From Nocardiopsis algeriensis (GTDB taxonomy: Bacteria; Actinomycetota; Actinomycetes; Streptosporangiales; Streptosporangiaceae), in NCBI RefSeq assembly GCF_014203695.1, contig NZ_JACHJO010000007.1:236395-300394 (forward strand): a stretch of DNA of 64,000 nucleotides, written 5' to 3'. Made by a program: the position numbers and the translations under genes. Shown here one piece after another: positions 16,001-24,126 of this stretch; within the stretch, counting starts at the first letter, position 1; every line of letters starts with the position of its first letter. Below the pieces are notes generated by a model that saw only the letters and a list, made by a program, of their open reading frames with translations, was not told the DNA's origin and ran no database searches.

Positions 16001-17970
16001 CTGCCCGAGAGCGAGGCCAGGGCCCGGCTGCGCAGGGCCACGACCCGGGCCGCCTCCTCCAGCGTCAGCGCCCCGGCCACGCAGGCCGCCGCGAGTTCTC
16101 CCTGCGAGTGCCCCACCACGGCGGAGGGCTGTACGCCCAGGGTCTCCCACACGCGGGCGAGCGAGACCATGACCGCCCACAGCACCGGTTGGACCACGTC
16201 GGCGGAGGCCCCGGCCCCCGTCACCGGCGGGGCCTGCGGCTCACCGCGCAGGACGGAGGTGAGGGACCAGTCGACGAAGGGGCTCAGGGCGCGTTCGCAC
16301 TCCTGGATCCGGGTGGCGAACACCTCGGCGAGGAGCCCCTCCTCGTCGAGCAGGTCCCTGCCCATCCCGAGCCACTGCCCTCCCTGGCCGGGGAAGACCA
16401 GGACCGGGCCGGGCCCGCCGGGGGCAACGGCCCCCTGGGAGTGGACCGACGCCAGCTCGCGGTGCCCGCCGTCCCCCGAGGCGAAGACCACCGCCCGGTG
16501 CTCGAACACGTCCCGGGTCGTGGCCAGGGACAGGCCGATGTCGCGGGCCTTGGGGCCGGGGTTGGAGGAGACGTAGGTGTGCAGTGCGGACGCCTGGGCG
16601 CGCAGCGCCTCCTCCGAGCGCGCCGAGAGCACCCACGGGACGGGGTCGAGGACGCGGGTGGCCGCCGCCTCACCGCCGCCCCGGCCCGCCGGGGCCGGGC
16701 CCAGGACGAGGTGGCAGTTGGTGCCTCCCATGCCGAAGGAGGAGACCCCGGCCAGCGGTGCGTGGCTCGGCCAGGGTTCGCGCCTGGTCTGCACGGACAG
16801 GCCGAGGCCGTCGAGGTCGATCCCCGGGGCGGGTTCGGAGAAGTTGAGGGTGGGCGGGATCTGCTGGTGCTCCAGGGCGAGCACGGTCTTGACCAGGCCC
16901 ACGATGCCCGCGGCGCCCTCCAGGTGCCCGACGTTGGTCTTGGCCGAGCCGACCCGCAGCGGCTCCTCGCGCCCCTGGGAGAACACCTCGCCCAGGGCCT
17001 TGGCCTCCACGGGGTCGCCCGCCGGGGTGCCGGTGCCGTGCAGCTCGACGTAGCCGACCTGGTCGGGGGACTTGCCCGCGTCGGCGTAGGCGGCGCGGAT
17101 CACCGACTCCTCCCCCTCCACGGTGGGGCGGGTGAGGAACTCGCCGCCGCCCGCGTGGAGGACCGCCCCGCCGTGGATGACGGCGTGGACGCGGTCGCCG
17201 TCCTCGAGGGCGCGGTCGAGGGGTTTGAGGACGACGAGGGCGCCGCCCTCGCCCCGCACGTAACCGTCGGCGCCGGCGTCGAAGAGGCGGATCCGGGCGC
17301 TGGGGGACAGTCCCCCGAACTGGGCGACGTGCTCGGTGCTCTCGGGGACGAGGACGAGGTTGACGCCGCCGGCCAGGGCGGTGTCCGACTCCCCGCGGCG
17401 CAGGCTCTCCACCGCCAGGTGCACGCTGACCAGGGCGGAGGACTGCCCCGAGTCCACCGTGAGGCTGGGGCCCCGCAGTCCCAGGAAGTGGGAGATGCGG
17501 TTGGCGATCATGCTGCGGTGCGTACCGGTGAGGGTGTGGTGGGTGACCGAACCGGGGCCGCCCCGGTCGTGCAGAAGGGCGTAGTCGGAGTTGATGTTGC
17601 CGATGAACACCCCGGTACGTGTTCCGCGCAGGGAGCTGGGGGCCGTCCGCGCGCGCTCCACGGCCTCCCACCCCAGTTCGAGCATCAGCCGCTGCTGCGG
17701 GTCCATCGCCACGGCCTCGCGGGGCGAGATCCCGAAGAAGGCCGCGTCGAAGTACTCGGCGTCGTGCAGATAGCCGCCCCAGGCGCCGCTCCGCTCCGCC
17801 GGACCGTCACCCAGCCGCTCCGGGGGCGGGGAGATCGCCTCGCGCCCCTCGCTCAGCAGCCTCCAGAAAGCCTCGGGGGTACTGGCCCCCGGGAGCCTGC
17901 ACGAGATGCCCACGACGGCGATGGGCTCCCAGGAGCTCCGGGTCCGGGTCCCCGACGGCCTGCCACTCAC
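9988..17970 (-). CDS. Type I modular PKS, KSQ loading module plus AT-less reducing module
   Basis: 2660 aa from GTG 17970, chosen for its GGGAGGA ribosome-binding site about 8-9 nt upstream. The loading module has a KS whose active Cys is Gln176 (VDSGQSSA, a KSQ decarboxylase), an AT with Ser622 in GHSQGE and YASH at 721-724 (methylmalonyl type, so a propionyl starter), and an ACP (Ser936). The second module has a KS (about 1010-1430; Cys1183), then moves from NAHLVLEG directly into a post-AT-like linker ([13 protein letters not shown], about 1443-1455) and a DH (His1502, Asp1665). The whole KS-AT linker and AT, some 450 residues, are absent with the frame intact. ER (about 1930-2250; HAAAGGVGL), KR (about 2255-2470; LDD, Tyr2403), ACP (Ser2566) and a docking tail follow. 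The module should fully reduce its beta carbon if loaded by an AT acting from elsewhere. Confidence 0.95.
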
Positions 17971-18367
17971 TCTCGCTGTCCTCCCTCTCGACTGCCCCAC
18001 CTGTTTCGGCCACCCGCGGTTCCGGTACGCAGCCCGCACGTGCGCCTACACGCGTCAGGCTTCTGCCCGCACATACTTCGGGATCGTGAAGGAGACCGGA
18101 ACCCAAAGTTCTGAGGTTCACGAGAACCAGCCCATGAACTTCCATTCAGCACCAAACGGGAACCAACCACTAGGAGCGTAACGTGCGCCCTCGAGCACTG
18201 ACAATAGAGACCCCTTTTTTGGACACGAATTTCGGCCCCGACAAGCGGCATTAACTGTCAGCCCATAGATGCATCACCGACACGAAAAACAGAGGCGAAC
18301 CTCATTTTGGGCAACCGAAAACAGCCCGGGCCCTTTCGGGCACCGGGCTCGGGGGCACACACCGGGG
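17971..18367 (-). promoter_or_regulatory. Leader and probable promoter region of the PKS genes
   Basis: A 397-bp stretch without a gene between the oxygenase stop and the first PKS start, both on the minus strand. It is visibly more AT-rich near 18190-18320 than its surroundings. It holds the oxygenase terminator at its distal end. I could not assign -35/-10 boxes with confidence. The length suggests the PKS genes have their own promoter. Confidence 0.5.
18323..18349 (-). terminator. Hairpin after the monooxygenase gene
   Basis: Nested stem: outer AGCCCGG/CCGGGCT and inner CCC/GGG around TTTC. On the minus strand it is followed by GTTTTC. It lies 18 bp after the oxygenase stop codon and would separate that gene from the PKS transcript. 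Confidence 0.65.
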
Positions 18368-19624
18368 TCAGCCGGCGTCCGCCCGCATGATCGCCGCGAC
18401 GTACTGCCGCGCCATCTCGGGGTCGAACAGCCACGACTTGTAGTCGGAAGGACAGTCCCAGCCCTGGACCCAGCGGTCGGCGATCTCCTGGTACTCCGAG
18501 GCCGCGGCCAGCACGTTCATCAGGTGTTCGGGAAGCTCCTGTTCGACCATCGTCGACGCGAACTCGGACCACATCTGGTTGTCCTGTCCGAATTCCCAGA
18601 ACCGGTCGAAGGCCTTGGTCATGAACTCCTCGTCGAAGACCTTTTCCCCGTGCTCGATGATGCTCTCCAGATAGGCTTCGGCGCACCTGGTGGAGTTGTT
18701 CCAGCTCTGACCGACAAACGGGTCCATGGTGACCACCACGTCCGCCATTCCCAGCGCCTTGCCGCCCGAGGGCAGGACACCCACCGGGTTGCGCACCTGC
18801 GGGGTCAGCTCCTCGATGATGGTGCTCCGGCCGTCGACCAGCACCGCGTCCTTGCAGCGCTCGAAGAAGTTCGGCGCGTACTTGCGCATGAGGTCCTTCA
18901 TCCGGCGCAGCTGCTCCTCCGGCCCCGGACGGTCCGGCCAGGCGTCCATCGGCCCGCCCTTCTTGTCCACGAGGAGCATGTTGTGGGCCGGTCCCTCCTG
19001 GGTGAGGATCGGGATGAGGAGGATGTTGCCCGCCTCCTCCGTCACCCCCTCCCAGCCGATGTTCTCCGTCCCGTCCGGGTCCGGCCACAGGTCGTAGACG
19101 TAGGCCTGGGCCAGCGAACGGGGCCGGGCACCGCTGAAGCGGCTGCTGTCGTGGGCGAAGAGCTGGCCCAGCTCTCCGTGGCCCACCGCGACGATGATGA
19201 GGTCGAACATCCGCGAGAAGTAGTCGAGGTCGGTCACGGTCACCCCGTGGATCACGACCTTCCCCCCGCGGTCCTCGAAGGACTCCAGCCAGTCGGCCAT
19301 CTTCACCCGGCGGTCGACCGAGACGCTGTAGCCGTTGCCGTGGTGCGACCTCCCCTTGAGCGACACGGGCGGCCGGCCCCTCTTGAAGATGAACATCTTC
19401 TGTTCCCGGATCTGCGGGGAGAGCGCACTCCAGAAGTCCAGGTCGAGCCTGCGCTCGTACTCCAGCGCGGTGGGAAAGGTGAACTGGGAGATCGATGGGC
19501 GCCCCGTACGGATCTCCAGCGAGGACTGCCCTGTGATCACCGTGACGTCATAACCATGGGTCAGAAGCCCGTGGGCCAGGTGCAGGCCGGCATGGCCCGC
19601 GCCGACGATGAGGATCTTGCGCAT
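18368..19624 (-). CDS. Styrene/indole monooxygenase-like FAD-dependent oxygenase
   Basis: 418 aa. The N-terminus has the FAD-binding dinucleotide fold (ILIVGAGHAGLHLAHGL, residues 4-20). The rest resembles the StyA family of two-component flavoprotein monooxygenases, including a region with TEEAGNILLIPIL and a GMADVVVTMDPFVGQSWNN segment near 290-310. StyA enzymes use FADH2 from a separate reductase to epoxidise alkenes or hydroxylate indole; no StyB-like reductase is in the window. The gene starts 64 bp after cvnD, the position where conservons often carry an oxidative gene such as a P450. It could act on the alkene expected from the PKS, but co-location is the only evidence. Confidence 0.85.
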   Translation of the reverse strand: MRKILIVGAGHAGLHLAHGLLTHGYDVTVITGQSSLEIRTGRPSISQFTFPTALEYERRLDLDFWSALSPQIREQKMFIFKRGRPPVSLKGRSHHGNGYSVSVDRRVKMADWLESFEDRGGKVVIHGVTVTDLDYFSRMFDLIIVAVGHGELGQLFAHDSSRFSGARPRSLAQAYVYDLWPDPDGTENIGWEGVTEEAGNILLIPILTQEGPAHNMLLVDKKGGPMDAWPDRPGPEEQLRRMKDLMRKYAPNFFERCKDAVLVDGRSTIIEELTPQVRNPVGVLPSGGKALGMADVVVTMDPFVGQSWNNSTRCAEAYLESIIEHGEKVFDEEFMTKAFDRFWEFGQDNQMWSEFASTMVEQELPEHLMNVLAAASEYQEIADRWVQGWDCPSDYKSWLFDPEMARQYVAAIMRADAG

Positions 19625-19688
19625 GTGTCGCTAACTTTCCTGGGTTTCCTGGGACCGTGGGCTTCCGGGAGGGGCGGACTCCCGACCG

Positions 19689-20297
19689 TCAGGAGACGGG
19701 CTCGCCGACACGGTTGTGCTCCAGGGCGTACCGGAGGAGGGTCTTGAGGACCTCCCCGCCCGAGAGGCGCTGGCGGGCGTCGAAATCGATGATCGGCACC
19801 TCGGGGCTGACCTCGAGGGCCTCGCGAACCTGCTCGGCGGTGTAGTCGAGACGGTCCTCGAAGCGGTTCAGCGCAACGATGTAGGGGATGCGCTTGTTCG
19901 TCTCGAAGTAGTCGACGGCGTCGAAGGAGTCCGCGAGCCGGCGGCAGTCGACCACGACGACCGCACCCACCGCGCCCCGGACGAGATCGTCCCACATGAA
20001 CCAGAACCGCGCCTGGCCCGGCGTGCCGAACATGTACATGACGAGTTCGTCGTCGATGGTGATGCGACCGAAGTCCATCGCGACGGTGGTGGTTGTCTTG
20101 TCGGGTGTCACCGAGGTGTCGTCGTGACCGATGCTGGCCTCGGTCATGATCGCCTCGGTCGTGACAGGCGGAATCTCCGACACCGAGCGGACCAGAGTCG
20201 TCTTGCCGGCGCCGAAGCCGCCGGCGATGACGATCTTGCTCGACATCTTCTTGCGGTTGGACCGCTTCCTGTCACTGGAAAAGTCGTTCGAGACCAC
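19689..20297 (-). CDS. cvnD: Conservon GTPase-like ATP/GTP-binding protein CvnD
   Basis: 202 aa. The P-loop is GGFGAGKTT, with a DxxG-like region (MFGTPGQARFW) and an NRFED element, as in the MglA-like small GTPases of conservons. I start it at GTG 20297 (VVSNDFSSDRKRS) because the basic segment before the P-loop is conserved in the family and the start overlaps the DUF742 gene by 26 bp. CvnD cycles nucleotide with the Roadblock protein CvnB, forming a membrane-associated complex that resembles eukaryotic G-protein coupling and affects secondary metabolism and morphology. Here it sits just before a monooxygenase and PKS genes on the same strand. Confidence 0.93.
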   Translation of the reverse strand: MVSNDFSSDRKRSNRKKMSSKIVIAGGFGAGKTTLVRSVSEIPPVTTEAIMTEASIGHDDTSVTPDKTTTTVAMDFGRITIDDELVMYMFGTPGQARFWFMWDDLVRGAVGAVVVVDCRRLADSFDAVDYFETNKRIPYIVALNRFEDRLDYTAEQVREALEVSPEVPIIDFDARQRLSGGEVLKTLLRYALEHNRVGEPVS

Positions 20298-20631
20298 GAA
20301 GAGCCCTCTCCAGAACCTGGTTTTCCGATGGACTGCTGCCGGTGATGGTCGGGTGGATGTACACGAGGTCCTGCTCGGCCAGGTCACTGACCAGCACCTG
20401 TGTGACACCCAAGGGGATGTTGAGCTCGGCCGACACCTCGGCGAGCGACCGCGTCTCCCGACACAGTCTGTAGATCCTCACCGACTCCGGCATGAGGGTG
20501 GCAGGGGGCTCCTGTCCCGGCTCGGACGTCGAGACCAGGGTCTGCACCATCAATGGATGCCGTGACCGCGTCCGCCCACCGGTGAAGGTGAACGGGCGGA
20601 CACGGTTGCTCCTTCGCCTACGAAAGCTCAT
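20272..20631 (-). CDS. cvnC: Conservon DUF742 protein CvnC
   Basis: 119 aa from ATG 20631. After a basic N-terminus (MSFRRRRSNRVRPFTFTGG) it carries the DUF742 winged-helix-like fold with TLMPESVRIYRL, SLAEVSAELNIPLGVTQVLVSDL and a C-terminal ENQVLERALRGLERL helix. The family is the third gene of conservons; its exact job is unknown. It overlaps cvnD by 26 bp and follows cvnB by 46 bp, so the four genes form an operon. Confidence 0.93.
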   Translation of the reverse strand: MSFRRRRSNRVRPFTFTGGRTRSRHPLMVQTLVSTSEPGQEPPATLMPESVRIYRLCRETRSLAEVSAELNIPLGVTQVLVSDLAEQDLVYIHPTITGSSPSENQVLERALRGLERLFQ

Positions 20632-20677
20632 TGCCGTGGCAACCTCATTCCTGCCGAACTGTAACGGGCCACCGTCG

Positions 20678-21103
20678 TCAGTTCTGGATGACTTCGCGCA
20701 ACTGCGAACGCAGCTGCGGCGTGAGCACATGGGCGACGTTCTCCACCAGCTTCGCCATCTGGAAGCCGACGATCTTGAGTTCGCTGCCGGGAGCGGTGAG
20801 AACCGCGACGCAGGAGCCGTCACTGATCGCCATGATCAGCAGGTGGCCGTGGTTGAAGCGGACGAGCAGCTGCTCGCACTCTCCGCGCTGGAAGAGGCCG
20901 GCCCCGCCGACCGCGAGGCTGTGCAGGCCGCTGGCGATCGCGGCGAGCTGTTCGGCGTGCTCCTCGGGGAAGTCGCTGGAGTGGGTCAGGACCAGGCCGT
21001 CGGAGGAGACCACGACGGCGTGCTCGACACCGCGGACGTCCCGGACGAACCGGTCGATGAGCCACGAGAAGTTCTCAACACTGTCGTTCATGGATTCAGT
21101 CAT
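20678..21103 (-). CDS. cvnB: Conservon Roadblock/LC7 protein CvnB
   Basis: 141 aa. A single Roadblock/LC7 domain: FSWLIDRFVRDVRGVEHAVV at the start, VSSDGL, then a GGAGLF segment and the closing LVENVAHVLTPQLR helix. Proteins of this family act as GAP or scaffold for the MglA-like GTPase, here CvnD. The start is ATG 21103, with an in-frame ATG 12 bp downstream as alternative. It follows cvnA by 76 bp. Confidence 0.93.
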   Translation of the reverse strand: MTESMNDSVENFSWLIDRFVRDVRGVEHAVVVSSDGLVLTHSSDFPEEHAEQLAAIASGLHSLAVGGAGLFQRGECEQLLVRFNHGHLLIMAISDGSCVAVLTAPGSELKIVGFQMAKLVENVAHVLTPQLRSQLREVIQN

Positions 21104-21179
21104 GCCCTACCTACCTCGACGGGGGTCGTACTTCGCTGGGGGTGCGCGCCTCTACCGGATCGGACGCGCGGTCCGGGGG

Positions 21180-23708
21180 TCATTCCTCGCCCTTGTCGTC
21201 GATCTCCCTGCCCTCGGCGGCGGCGCGCTCGCCTTCGAGGAAGTCGTCGATCTCGTCGCGGATCTGCTCCGCCCGGGCGTTTCCGGTAAGTCGGGGCGGT
21301 GTGTCCTCCCGGCCCCTCCGCTCTCCGGCGGGCTCGGGTCGGGGCATCATCCGCAGCGGGGAGCCGTGCGGCGTGGCGCTGCGCCGGGGGAGCCCGGCCG
21401 CGGTGACCGCGGAAGTGCCGCCGTCAGGGCGCGTTCCGGGGGCAGGCGCCGGAAGGGTCACCGGGGCGGTGCTCGCGGTCGGCCTGGGCGCGGAAGGCGC
21501 CACCGCCATCCGGGACTGGCCGGGGGTGCGGGGGGTCGCCACGCGCAGCAGGCTCTTGGGCACGATCACGTAGGCGCTGACCCCGCGGAAGGCACGGGAT
21601 TCGAGCTTGGTCTCCAGACCGTGCTTGCGGGCGATCCTGCCGGCGATGTAGAGGCCCATGTGGCGGGGGATCTCCTCGCCGAGGTCGACGGAGCCGCACA
21701 GGCGCTCGTTGAGCTCGCCGATCTGCTCCTCGGGGATGCCCACGCCCTCGTCCTCGACGACGACCATGAGGCGGCCGTCGTCCAGTTCCTGGGCGCTGAT
21801 GACGACCTGGGAGTGCTCGGGGGAGTTGGCCGTGGCGTTGTCGAGGAGCTCGGCCAGCAGGTGGCTGATGTCGTCGGCCGCCATACCGGTGAGGGAGGTC
21901 TGCGGCAGCTTGCCCAGCCGGACCCGGGGGTAGTCCTTGATCTCGGACATGGCGGCGCGCGCCATGTCGAGCAGGGGGACGATCTCGTCGTGGGCGTCGG
22001 ACTCGCCGCCGTCGTGTCCGGTGAGCACCAGGAAGTTCTCCCCGTTGCGTCGCATACGGGTCGCGAAGTTGTCGATCTGGAAGAGCTTGTCGAGCAGATC
22101 GGGGTCCTGGGCGTCGGACTCGAGCTCCTCGACCATCTCCAGAAGGGCGTCGACGAGGGAGAGGTCGCGCATCGCCAGACCGGCCAGTGCCTCGTTGAGG
22201 AGGTCGCTCTGGGAGGGGCCCGGGTCCGGAGGCGTGGCGGAGGAGGTGTCCGGGGCAGCCTCGGACGCCTCGGCCGCCTCTCCGGCGGGGTCCTCACCCC
22301 GTTCCTGCTCGGTGGGGGGCTCGCCGCCCTCCTCCGTGTCGCCCGCTCCGGTGTCGCTCTCCTCCGCGTCGGGACCGTCGGCCTCCTCCGGGGTCTCCTC
22401 CCCGCCCCGCTCCAGGACGGCCCGGGCCTCGCGGACCTCCTGGGCGGAGGCTGTGAGCAGGGCGCCGGCGGCATCGGCGGTGACCACCTGGGGCGGCTGT
22501 CCCGACGTGAGCACGATGACGTGCTGGACCGGCTGGCCGTAGGGGTTGTACGGGTAGAAGAGCGGCTGGCCCTGGAGGACGTAGCCCGGGTTGGAGAAGG
22601 GCGCGGCGTAGGGGCTCTGGTAGGCGACCACCGGCGGCGGCTGGTAGTGCACGGGGTAACCGGGTGCGGGAGGCTGCTGGGAGGAGAAGGGGTAGGGGTG
22701 GGCCTGCGGCGGAGCCTGGGGGTGGCCACCGGGGTACGGCGCCTGCGGGTCGCCGCCCTGCCAGTGGGCGCCGGGGCCGTAGGGGGGCCGGTGCTCGGGG
22801 GCCGGGGGCCCGTACCCGCCCGGGTGGGGGGCGTAGGGGGCCTGGGGCGCGGGTCCCGGGCGGGAGGCGGCGTAGGGGTCCCAGCCCTGTTCCGGGGAGG
22901 GGTACGGCGCGGTGGGGACACCCCGGTCCTGCCCGGCCGGAGGCGCGGCGGAGGCCCACTGCCCCTGCTCGGGGGAGGGGTACGGCGCGGTGGGGACACC
23001 CCGGTCCTGCCCGGCCGGAGGCGCGGCGGAGGCCCACTGCCCCTGCTCGGGGGAAGGGTGCGTTTCTCCCCGGAAGTGCGGTGCCGCACCGGTCTGCGGG
23101 GCCTCGGCCGCCTCGGGGAAGGCCGGGACGGTGTGCGATGCCTCGGCCGGAGGTGCGGGGAGGGGCTCCTCCCGCGACACCGCGTCCGGGGACCCCGTGC
23201 CTCGGGCGTCCCCGCTCTCCGGTGCCCGGGCAGGTTCGGGGGCCGGCTCGGCCCGGCGCGGTTCGGGCTCGTTGAGGCCCGCGCCGTGCCACTGGCCGGC
23301 AGAGGTGCCGCCGTGGTCGGCGGCATCGACCTCCACGTGCCGGGCAGAGGTGTAGGGGTTGGGTGCGTTTCCCCTGATCGGGGGCTGGTATCCCTTCTCG
23401 GCAGGGCCGGAGAAGGGGCCGATGCCCCTGTCGTCCACCGTGTCCCTCGCCGGCGGGCCGCTCGGCTGCTTGGCTTCCCCGTCATCCGATGCTCGGCGGG
23501 GGTTCTGAGAGTGCGAATGCACGGGCTGATGCACGGAATGTCCTTGCTCGGTCTCCATTGAGCGGCTTTCCTGAATTCTGACCATCCTGTAGATGGCCCT
23601 CCGAAAACGCCCCTCGCGTTTGGCGCTGGTCCCTTCCCCGATCGATGCCGCAGGCCCGCCCCCGTTCACCTCGGGGGTGGAGCCGCCTTCCGGCGACGCC
23701 TCTGCCAC
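21180..23708 (-). CDS. cvnA: Conservon histidine-kinase-like ATPase CvnA with long proline-rich linker
   Basis: 842 aa from GTG 23708 (ribosome site AGGAGACGAG just upstream). Residues 1 to about 385 are low complexity, rich in Pro, Gly, Gln and Tyr, with two perfect 26-residue repeats. An acidic stretch follows (about 420-480), then a dimerisation-like helical region and a HATPase_c domain (about 600-730; N-box HLLAELLDNATANSP, G-box EDEGVGIP). A Pro-rich tail ends the protein. Usual CvnA proteins carry membrane segments and an extracellular nitrate/sensor domain; I see no transmembrane helix here, so this copy looks cytosolic. No phosphoacceptor His box was found. It heads the cvnA-B-C-D operon. 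Confidence 0.9.
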   Translation of the reverse strand: MAEASPEGGSTPEVNGGGPAASIGEGTSAKREGRFRRAIYRMVRIQESRSMETEQGHSVHQPVHSHSQNPRRASDDGEAKQPSGPPARDTVDDRGIGPFSGPAEKGYQPPIRGNAPNPYTSARHVEVDAADHGGTSAGQWHGAGLNEPEPRRAEPAPEPARAPESGDARGTGSPDAVSREEPLPAPPAEASHTVPAFPEAAEAPQTGAAPHFRGETHPSPEQGQWASAAPPAGQDRGVPTAPYPSPEQGQWASAAPPAGQDRGVPTAPYPSPEQGWDPYAASRPGPAPQAPYAPHPGGYGPPAPEHRPPYGPGAHWQGGDPQAPYPGGHPQAPPQAHPYPFSSQQPPAPGYPVHYQPPPVVAYQSPYAAPFSNPGYVLQGQPLFYPYNPYGQPVQHVIVLTSGQPPQVVTADAAGALLTASAQEVREARAVLERGGEETPEEADGPDAEESDTGAGDTEEGGEPPTEQERGEDPAGEAAEASEAAPDTSSATPPDPGPSQSDLLNEALAGLAMRDLSLVDALLEMVEELESDAQDPDLLDKLFQIDNFATRMRRNGENFLVLTGHDGGESDAHDEIVPLLDMARAAMSEIKDYPRVRLGKLPQTSLTGMAADDISHLLAELLDNATANSPEHSQVVISAQELDDGRLMVVVEDEGVGIPEEQIGELNERLCGSVDLGEEIPRHMGLYIAGRIARKHGLETKLESRAFRGVSAYVIVPKSLLRVATPRTPGQSRMAVAPSAPRPTASTAPVTLPAPAPGTRPDGGTSAVTAAGLPRRSATPHGSPLRMMPRPEPAGERRGREDTPPRLTGNARAEQIRDEIDDFLEGERAAAEGREIDDKGEE
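22894..23054 (-). repeat. Two perfect 78-bp tandem repeats within cvnA
   Basis: Bases 22894-22976 match 22972-23054 exactly (83 bp, period 78 bp). This encodes two identical 26-residue units containing PSPEQGQWASAAPPAGQDRG. Third-position identity indicates recent slippage or duplication in the low-complexity linker. Confidence 0.9.
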
Positions 23709-24049
23709 TGTCTCGTCTCCTCGAATAGGGTGAGCGGGCCGTCGGCGGCCCCCACTGCCGATCCGACCGAGGAGACTGGCAACTCGGGGACTCGGGGCCC
23801 GACGCTCCCCGTACCGGGAAGAGGGGCCCGACGGAACCCGGATCCTGGGGGGTGGGGAGCGGATGATCTCCGAAGCCGGTGACAGACACCCACAACCCGC
23901 ACCATTCCTACGCTTCCACTGGTAAATGTCCTTCGGGTCGCCAGACTAACAAAGGCTCCCCGACTTGGCAGAAGAACCCAAGAAACATCTGAAATGGTTC
24001 GGTACAACGGCCCTGACATGCACAGGAGCCTCCGCAGAGGGCGCTGCCA

Positions 24050-24091
24050 CCTAGTCCGACAAATATCATTTATGTGTTTTGTCCGACTAGG
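24050..24091. promoter_or_regulatory. Large inverted repeat upstream of the cvn operon
   Basis: Arms CCTAGTCCGACAAA (24050-24063) and TTTGTCCGACTAGG (24078-24091) are inverted copies with one central mismatch, separated by an AT-rich 14-nt spacer (TATCATTTATGTGT). Each arm has a GTCnGAC core. It lies in the 418-bp gap between ccr (36 bp past its stop) and cvnA (342 bp before its start). A regulator operator for the cvn operon or a ccr terminator are both possible; the AT-rich spacer and the absence of GC in the loop favour an operator. The remainder of the gap (23709-24049) shows nothing else I can name. Confidence 0.6.
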
Positions 24092-24126
24092 GCCCAGAGC
24101 CGCTGATCCGATACCCGTCCCAGGGG

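Noticed and set aside
17440..17450. KSQ Gln176 as a sequencing error for Cys
   Set aside because: CAG for Gln differs from TGC or TGT at every codon position, and the motif VDSGQSSA around it matches known KSQ domains.
22894..23054. CRISPR-like or IS-end repeat in cvnA
   Set aside because: The 78-bp repeats are directly adjacent, in frame and encode a low-complexity linker.
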